From Janthinobacterium aquaticum (GTDB lineage: Bacteria; Pseudomonadota; Gammaproteobacteria; Burkholderiales; Burkholderiaceae_D), in NCBI RefSeq assembly GCF_009208565.1, contig NZ_WFLK01000015.1, positions 1 through 64,000 on the forward strand: a stretch of 64,000 nt of DNA, in the 5' to 3' direction. Positions 58,924-64,000 of this stretch are shown one piece after another. The notes below the pieces were generated by a model, which saw only the letters and a program-made list of their open reading frames with translations, had not been told where the DNA came from and made no database searches. The position numbers and the translations under genes were made by a program. Numbering within the stretch: position 1 is the stretch's first letter; every line of letters begins with the position of its first letter.

Positions 58924-60654
58924 TTAATGCGACTCGCGCGGCACGGCCGAACCGCGGCAACCGACCAGGAAGTCCAGGTCAGCGCCTTCATCGGCCTGCA
59001 TCACGTGCTTGATATACATCGACTGGTAGCCGCCGACCATGGTCTGTACCGGTGCTTTCCATTCGGCGCGGCGGCGTTCCAGTTCCTCGTCGGACACTTC
59101 CAGGTGCAGGCGGCGGCCTTCGACGTCGAGTTCGATGAAGTCGCCATCGCGCACCAGCGCCAGCGGACCGCCGGCAGCCGCTTCAGGGGCCACGTGCAGC
59201 ACCACGGTGCCGTAGGCGGTGCCGCTCATGCGCGCATCCGAAATGCGCACCATGTCGCGCACGCCCTGCTCCAGCAGTTTTTTCGGCAGGCCCATATTGC
59301 CTACTTCCGCCATGCCCGGATAGCCTTGCGGGCCGCAGTTCTGCAGCACCATGATGCAGCTGGCATCGATATCGAGCGCCGGATCATCCACGCGCTCCTT
59401 GTAGTGCTCGATGCTGTTGAACACCACGGCGCGGCCGCGGTGCTGCATCAGTTCAGGGGAAGCTGCCGACGGCTTGATGACGGCGCCGCGTGGCGACAGA
59501 TTGCCATGCAGGACGGCGATGCCGCCTTCTTCCTTGAATGGCTGCGCCAGCGGCGTAATGACTTCGGTATTGAAGTTTTCCGCTTCGGCCACGTTGACCG
59601 CCATGGTGGCGCCGGTCACGGTCAGCACGTCGCCGTGGATCTTGCCCAGCAGGTCACGGATAATCACCGGCAGGCCGCCGGCGTAGTAGAAGTCTTCCAT
59701 CAGGTACTGGCCCGATGGCATCAGGTTCAAGAGGCACGGAATGTCGCGGCCCAGGCGGTCCCAGTCCGACAGGCGCATGTCGACGCCAATGCGCCCGGCA
59801 ATGGCCAGCAGGTGAATCACCGCGTTGGTCGAGCCGCCGATGGCGCCGTTGACCATGATGGCGTTTTCAAACGCTTCGCGCGTCAGGACTTTCGACAGTT
59901 TCAGGTCTTCCTTGACCATGTCGACGATGCGCCGGCCGGTCAGCTGCGCCTGCAGCTTGCGGCGCGCGTCCACCGCCGGAATGGCGGCGTTGCCCGGCAA
60001 CGTCACGCCCAGCGACTCGACCATGCTGGCCATGGTCGATGCGGTGCCCATGGTCATGCAGTGGCCGGAAGAGCGCGACATGCACGATTCGGCCTGCTTG
60101 AATTCCGCCGATGTCATGCGGCCGGCGCGCACGTCTTCCGAGAATTTCCAGACGTCGGTGCCGGAACCGATCGGCTTGCCGCGGTAGTTACCGTTCAACA
60201 TCGGGCCGCCCGACAGCACGATGGTCGGCAGGTCGACGCTGGCCGCGCCCATCAGCAGTGCCGGCGTGGTCTTGTCGCAGCCGGTCAGCAGCACCACGCC
60301 GTCGATCGGATTGGCGCGGATCGATTCTTCCACGTCCATGCTGGCCAGGTTGCGGAACAACATGGCGGTCGGACGCAGATTGGTCTCACCCAGCGACATG
60401 ACCGGAAACTCTACCGGAAAGCCGCCCGCTTCCAGTACGCCGCGCTTGACCATCTCGGCCAGGTCGCGGAAGTGGGCGTTACATGGGGTCAGTTCGGACC
60501 AGGTGTTGCAGATGCCGATGACCGGACGGCCGTCGAATGCATCGCTGGGGTAACCCTGGTTCTTCATCCAGCTACGGTGGATAAAGCTATCCTTGTCGTC
60601 GCCGCCAAACCATGATTGTGAGCGTAATACGCCTTGTTTTTTTTGCTCGCTCAT
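58924..60654 (-). CDS. IlvD/EDD family sugar-acid dehydratase
   Basis: 576 residues. The N-terminus LRSQSWFGGDDKDSF and the Fe-S cysteines in WSELTPCNAHF near 51-61, LLTGCDKTTPALL near 121-133 and SSGHCMTMGTAS near 195 place it in the IlvD/EDD group closest to L-arabinonate-type dehydratases; D-galactonate and D-xylonate enzymes share this pattern. The C-terminal VRISDARMSGTAYGTVVLHV motif is intact. It yields 2-keto-3-deoxy acids. With DgoK and a KDPGal-type aldolase next door, D-galactonate is a reasonable substrate, but arabinonate or xylonate cannot be excluded. Confidence 0.85.
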   Translation of the reverse strand: MSEQKKQGVLRSQSWFGGDDKDSFIHRSWMKNQGYPSDAFDGRPVIGICNTWSELTPCNAHFRDLAEMVKRGVLEAGGFPVEFPVMSLGETNLRPTAMLFRNLASMDVEESIRANPIDGVVLLTGCDKTTPALLMGAASVDLPTIVLSGGPMLNGNYRGKPIGSGTDVWKFSEDVRAGRMTSAEFKQAESCMSRSSGHCMTMGTASTMASMVESLGVTLPGNAAIPAVDARRKLQAQLTGRRIVDMVKEDLKLSKVLTREAFENAIMVNGAIGGSTNAVIHLLAIAGRIGVDMRLSDWDRLGRDIPCLLNLMPSGQYLMEDFYYAGGLPVIIRDLLGKIHGDVLTVTGATMAVNVAEAENFNTEVITPLAQPFKEEGGIAVLHGNLSPRGAVIKPSAASPELMQHRGRAVVFNSIEHYKERVDDPALDIDASCIMVLQNCGPQGYPGMAEVGNMGLPKKLLEQGVRDMVRISDARMSGTAYGTVVLHVAPEAAAGGPLALVRDGDFIELDVEGRRLHLEVSDEELERRRAEWKAPVQTMVGGYQSMYIKHVMQADEGADLDFLVGCRGSAVPRESH

Positions 60655-61664
60655 GCGGCCTCCTGCTGTGAAATCAAGCCGCGTTCAGCGGCAATTAAAA
60701 GGGCACCATGGCCCGCCAGATTGGCTTGTTGGGCATCGTCGACGACGATGCGCTTGCCATAAAAAAATCCGTGTTCTTCGATCAGCAGCGCCAGCGCCTG
60801 GCGCAGCATCAGCTTGCCGGTAATGACCAGCGCCGTATCGGGCCGCATTTTGATGGCGCTGCTGTTGCGCAGCGCCAGCAGGTCGCCGCTCAGGACGGCG
60901 CCCATCAGGAAATTGGCGCGTTCATTACGCTCGACGGCGCCGAACTGACCCAGTGTGCGCACGCTGAAGCAGGCGCGCGCGAGGCCCGTTTTCTGCGCGG
61001 CGGCAGCGCCGGCCAGCAGCATTTTCGGTACCAGCGAGTCGGCAAATTCGCCGTCGACCGACTGGCGTATCAGGGTGTTTTGGGTGATGGCCTGCAGCAG
61101 TTCGCCGGCAATGGTGGTGGCGCAGCCGAGGATGCGGCCGTCTTCGTCCACGCTGACCAGCTTGGTATGCGAGCCGGGCATGATCAGGGTGGCTGCCTGG
61201 CCCAGTTGCAGGCGGTCGAGCAGGCCGATCACTTCGGTCTCCTCGCCGCGCATCATGTCCATCGCTTCGGCATTGTGCAACCCGATGGCGCCATGCTGGT
61301 TGCGCACGCCCGGAATCAGCCACAGCGGCTGGTCGAGCACATCGGGCAGGGCCACGGCCTGCATGCCGTGCGCCAGTTGCGCCACGCCGGCCGGCGCCGG
61401 CAGATGCGGCACTTCCTGCACGCCCATCGGCGAGGTGATCATGCCCGAAGCGAGCACCAAGTCGACCTGGCTGCTGCTCAGGCCCGCCTGGGCCTGTACG
61501 CTGGCGATGCTGTCGCGCAGCGCCTGTTTCAGCGCGCCGTTATGGCCATCGATGGCGGTATTGCGCACGCCGATTTCCTGCGAAGCGGTGGCAATGACAC
61601 TGCCGTCGCGCCATAGAAAGGTGCGGGTATTGGTGGTGCCGGCATCGATGGTAATTATATTCAT
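60651..61664 (-). CDS. dgoK: 2-dehydro-3-deoxygalactonokinase
   Basis: 337 residues. The actin-like ATPase N-terminus reads ITIDAGTTNTRTFLWRDGSV, and the rest follows the DgoK family: LVLASGMITSPMGVQEVPHL near 68-87, MRGEETEVIGLL near 137, LIMPGSHTKLV near 156 with the catalytic aspartate region, and a C-terminal GKLMLRQALALLIEE. It phosphorylates 2-keto-3-deoxygalactonate, giving the substrate of the aldolase at 57222. Its stop overlaps the dehydratase start by four bases. This supports a De Ley-Doudoroff-like galactose route; the galactose dehydrogenase is not in the window. Confidence 0.88.
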   Translation of the reverse strand: MNIITIDAGTTNTRTFLWRDGSVIATASQEIGVRNTAIDGHNGALKQALRDSIASVQAQAGLSSSQVDLVLASGMITSPMGVQEVPHLPAPAGVAQLAHGMQAVALPDVLDQPLWLIPGVRNQHGAIGLHNAEAMDMMRGEETEVIGLLDRLQLGQAATLIMPGSHTKLVSVDEDGRILGCATTIAGELLQAITQNTLIRQSVDGEFADSLVPKMLLAGAAAAQKTGLARACFSVRTLGQFGAVERNERANFLMGAVLSGDLLALRNSSAIKMRPDTALVITGKLMLRQALALLIEEHGFFYGKRIVVDDAQQANLAGHGALLIAAERGLISQQEAA

Positions 61665-61747
61665 GGGAAGATTTGCAGCATCCGTAAAATGGGCGTAAAA
61701 ACTACCTCATGTTAGAACTGCGGTGCATATCTGACCAATCACTTATT

Positions 61748-62530
61748 TCACAACATTGATACTTTTTTTGGTATCTCAAAAGATTCGATATCCTGCAGTC
61801 CCAGACGGTACACCACCGTATGGCGCGCCGCCGCACCGGCCGGCACTTCCAGCATCTGGCTGGCCAGGCAAAAGCGCCTGGCGTCCGATTGCAAATGCAG
61901 CTGCGGCTGGGTGGTAAAAAAGCGCAATTCGCGCCCTGACGCCGGATCGGCCACGCGCGCCGCCTCGTGCAGCAGGCCGTCGCCGCGCAGGCAAAATCCA
62001 TGATCGAAGCCCTGCGCACCAGCCACGCGCACGCCAGGCCAGGCCAGGCGCGCACCGAGCGGGGCGGCTTGGCGGAAGTCAAACGCGCTACCGGCAACTT
62101 CGGCGGCCACGCTGGCACCGGCCGGCGGCAGGTAGCGGTCGGCCGCCAGGCGCAGCACATGGTCGTCCACGCCGCCGCCGCCATGCAGGTTGAAGCTCGG
62201 TGCAGCCAGGTTTAAGCGCGCCGGCGCAATGGCCACCGCTTCACAGTCGATACGCAGCGCGCCGTCTTCTTCCAGCCGGTAGCGCAGGCGCACGCACAGG
62301 CCGTCGCGCGCCAGGCGCAGCGCCAGCGTGGCCTCGCCGGCAGCCTCGCATTGCCAGGAGACAGGGCTGGCAGCCGGTGCCGGTGCAGCAGCCAGCGTAG
62401 CGAGCACATCGGCCTGGCGGCCATAGCGGTCCGGCGCCCACCATGCCGCCAGGCTGGCGTCCACGGCGTTGACCATCACGCGCATGCCGCGCGCATTGCG
62501 CAGCACATGGCAACCAGGCGATGGCATCAT
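61748..62530 (-). CDS. Aldose-1-epimerase-like protein lacking catalytic residues
   Basis: 260 residues, shorter than the usual 290-350. The second half aligns with GalM (FNLHGGGGVDDHVLRLAADR, AEVAGSAFDF, GAQGFDHGFCL, LRFFTTQPQLHLQ). However, the catalytic acid histidine of the NLTNHxYFNL motif is replaced (NLAAPSFNL), the catalytic base glutamate of the usual LESEF or CLEPQ motif is alanine (FCLASQ), and the substrate segment NHLHGG of the first half is missing. It may be an inactive sugar-binding relative or a decaying gene. It is coupled to the XylR-like gene by ATGA. Confidence 0.75.
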   Translation of the reverse strand: MMPSPGCHVLRNARGMRVMVNAVDASLAAWWAPDRYGRQADVLATLAAAPAPAASPVSWQCEAAGEATLALRLARDGLCVRLRYRLEEDGALRIDCEAVAIAPARLNLAAPSFNLHGGGGVDDHVLRLAADRYLPPAGASVAAEVAGSAFDFRQAAPLGARLAWPGVRVAGAQGFDHGFCLRGDGLLHEAARVADPASGRELRFFTTQPQLHLQSDARRFCLASQMLEVPAGAAARHTVVYRLGLQDIESFEIPKKVSML

Positions 62531-63732
62531 GGCGGTGGCGCCATGGCGTCGGCATGCACCTGGCGGCTGCGCAACTGGTATTCGCGCGGCGTGCAGCCCA
62601 GTTCGCGCTTGAAGACGGCGTGCATGTACTGCACCGTGGTAAAGCCGCAGCGCACGGCCACATCGGCCACCGGCCCGGGCGCATGCGCCAGCAGCGTCTT
62701 GGCCGCATCGAGCTTGAAGTGCAGGATTTCGTCATGCACGCTGCGCCCCAGCTCATGGCGGAAATACGCTTCGAGCGACGAGCGCGACACGCCCACGTAA
62801 TCGGCCACCTGCTCGGTCTTGATGCCCTGGCACGCATACTGTCGGATGAAATGGCGCGCCTGCATCACCTGCGGGTGCTGGAACGGCTGGTGGCGGGTCG
62901 ACGCCAGCACGTTCAGGCCGGCCGGCGGCACCAGGATGCGGGTGCCGGCCAGTGGCGCGCCATTCAACATCTGATGCAGCAGGTGCGCCGCCGTGCGGCC
63001 CATTTCTTCGGCGCCCTGGATCACCGAACTCAAGGGAATACGTGTCAGCATGCGCGCCAGCGGGTCGTTGTCGATGCCGATCAGCGCCACCTGCTCGGGC
63101 ACGGCGATCCCGGCATGCATGCAGGCCTGCAGCAACTGGCGCGCACGCGCATCACTGACGGCGATAATGCCGACCGGCTTTTCCAGGCTGTTGAGCCAGG
63201 CGATCTGCTGCTCGACCGCATCGCTCCACGACGGCGCGCTGGTAGCCACGCCGCGATACACGTCGGCCTGCATATGGTCGCGCTGCATCAGCGTGCAGAA
63301 CGCCGTCTCGCGCTCCTGTGCCCAGCGGTTCACATCCGCCTCGGGCAGGCTGAAACAGGCAAAGCGGCTCAGGCCCGCTTCGACCAGGTGGTCGTAGGCC
63401 AGTTTGACGATCTTGAAATTGTCGGTCGCGACATAGGGTATGCCGGCCGGGTAGTCTTCCTCGCGCGCATACGAGCCGCCGACTGCCACCACCGGCACAT
63501 GGCTGTGCGCCAGCGCGCTGCACACGGCCGGGTCGTCAAAATCGGCAATGATGCCGTCGCCCTGCCAGTGCTCGATGCCCGACAGGCGGCAGCGGAAGTC
63601 TTCTTCCAGGAACAGGTCCCACGACACGCGGGTGGTATTGAGATAGGCGGCTATGCCGGCAATGATGTCGCGGTCATAGATCTTGTTGCCATTAAAAAGC
63701 AGCGCGATACGGTGCGCGGTGGGCATCTTCAT
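62527..63732 (-). CDS. xylR: XylR-like AraC-family sugar regulator
   Basis: 401 residues. An N-terminal LacI/periplasmic-binding-like effector domain (IALLFNGNKIYDRDIIAGIA; EDFRCRLSGIEHWQGDGIIADFD read in parts; VALIGIDNDPLARMLTRIPL) is joined to a C-terminal double AraC helix-turn-helix (YACQGIKTEQVADYVGVSRS then SLEAYFRHELGRS; FTTVQYMHAVFKRELGCTPR). This is the architecture of E. coli XylR, which activates xylose transport and catabolism. GGAGG precedes the ATG. Xylose as inducer is likely but not certain given the galactonate-type genes downstream. Confidence 0.87.
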   Translation of the reverse strand: MKMPTAHRIALLFNGNKIYDRDIIAGIAAYLNTTRVSWDLFLEEDFRCRLSGIEHWQGDGIIADFDDPAVCSALAHSHVPVVAVGGSYAREEDYPAGIPYVATDNFKIVKLAYDHLVEAGLSRFACFSLPEADVNRWAQERETAFCTLMQRDHMQADVYRGVATSAPSWSDAVEQQIAWLNSLEKPVGIIAVSDARARQLLQACMHAGIAVPEQVALIGIDNDPLARMLTRIPLSSVIQGAEEMGRTAAHLLHQMLNGAPLAGTRILVPPAGLNVLASTRHQPFQHPQVMQARHFIRQYACQGIKTEQVADYVGVSRSSLEAYFRHELGRSVHDEILHFKLDAAKTLLAHAPGPVADVAVRCGFTTVQYMHAVFKRELGCTPREYQLRSRQVHADAMAPPP

Positions 63733-63754
63733 GCTGGTGTCTCCTCCAGAGATT

Positions 63755-63785
63755 GCAGCCGGGACGTATCTTCGTCCCTGGCTGC
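63755..63785 (-). other. Hairpin between the XylH-like and XylR-like genes
   Basis: GCAGCCGGGAC (63755-63765) pairs with GTCCCTGGCTGC (63774-63785) with one bulged base. It begins about 17 bases after the permease stop. No T-run follows; it may reduce read-through from the transporter into xylR or stabilise the transporter mRNA. Confidence 0.5.
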
Positions 63786-63801
63786 TGGTCAGGCGCCGGG
63801 C

Positions 63802-64000
63802 TTACCGGCGACCGCTCCGGGTGCTGACATCGACCCAGACGGCGAGGGTCAGGATACTGCCTTTTACGATCATCTGCCAGTACGTGTCGACGTCGAGCAT
63901 CGACATGCCGTTGTCCAGGCTGGCCATCACCAGCGCGCCGATCAGCGCGCCGTAGACGGTGCCCGAGCCGCCGCGCATCGAGGTGCCGCCGATAAAGCAG
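63802..64000 (-). CDS. xylH: XylH-like sugar ABC permease, C-terminal end (partial)
   Basis: The last 65 codons of a gene running off the right edge, ending at TAA 63804-63802. The sequence [20 protein letters not shown], then [20 protein letters not shown] and [19 protein letters not shown], is the C-terminus of the CUT2 xylose permease XylH. It is the channel of a ribose/xylose-type importer whose ATPase and receptor genes should lie beyond the window. It supports xylose as one substrate of this cluster. Confidence 0.87.
   Translation of the reverse strand, partial: CFIGGTSMRGGSGTVYGALIGALVMASLDNGMSMLDVDTYWQMIVKGSILTLAVWVDVSTRSGRR

Noticed and set aside
58927-60615. A 562-codon open frame antisense to the second IlvD/EDD dehydratase
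   Set aside because: Antisense shadow rich in His/Gln/Arg; the dehydratase on the minus strand has all Fe-S cysteine motifs.

Overview
The window is GC-rich and densely coding. It looks like a chromosomal segment of a Gram-negative betaproteobacterium, most likely Oxalobacteraceae (Massilia/Duganella/Janthinobacterium-like). Supporting this are outer-membrane porin and periplasmic binding-protein genes, the argB / HAD nucleotidase / slmA neighbourhood, a CWC-type small protein, PHB-depolymerase-family esterases, and a family of GTCGGATTA...TAATCCGAC palindromes (REP/BIME-like) found only between genes. The taxonomic call is inference; no rRNA gene is present.

Layout. 1-8.7 kb: two minus-strand units, pepP - small ORF - mgtC-like - DUF924 - DUF2520, and Crp/Fnr regulator - DUF4132 protein - glycosyltransferase with overlapping genes. 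8.8-17.4 kb: a plus-strand operon with an acyl-CoA synthetase, a complete branched-chain-type (Liv) ABC importer and a PaaK-like ligase, interrupted by REP palindromes. 17.5-21.1 kb: hpt, nitronate monooxygenase, an MBL hydrolase with a DUF1289 protein, and a YefM/YoeB toxin-antitoxin pair.

21.3-41.1 kb is the centrepiece: a 15-gene minus-strand cluster with a divergent LacI-family regulator. It encodes what looks like a complete sulfoglycolytic Entner-Doudoroff (sulfo-ED) route for sulfoquinovose. It includes a dedicated porin, an ABC sugar importer, a GH31 sulfoquinovosidase with the K/E/R/W/Y substrate fingerprint, a mutarotase, SDR dehydrogenase, SMP-30 lactonase, IlvD/EDD dehydratase, HpcH/HpaI aldolase, aldehyde dehydrogenase and a TauE/SafE (TSUP) exporter. 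GlpD and GlpK at its tail would consume the glycerol released from sulfoquinovosyl glycerol. A strong promoter is followed directly by a perfect LacI-type palindrome, and the same 12-bp core recurs inside the porin's signal-peptide codons.

41.2-47.8 kb: a ribbon-helix-helix regulator with a PHB-depolymerase-like esterase, a hybrid histidine kinase with an HD-GYP response regulator, and a CWC protein. 47.8-57.1 kb: housekeeping genes (argB, tRNA-Thr, HAD, slmA, fused pabB-pabC, glutathione peroxidase, a second and circularly permuted PHB depolymerase, PPK2). 57.2-64 kb: a second sugar-acid cluster (KDPGal-type aldolase, lactonase, IlvD/EDD dehydratase, DgoK kinase, a catalytically degenerate aldose-epimerase homologue, XylR-like regulator, and the end of a XylH-like permease) running off the right edge.
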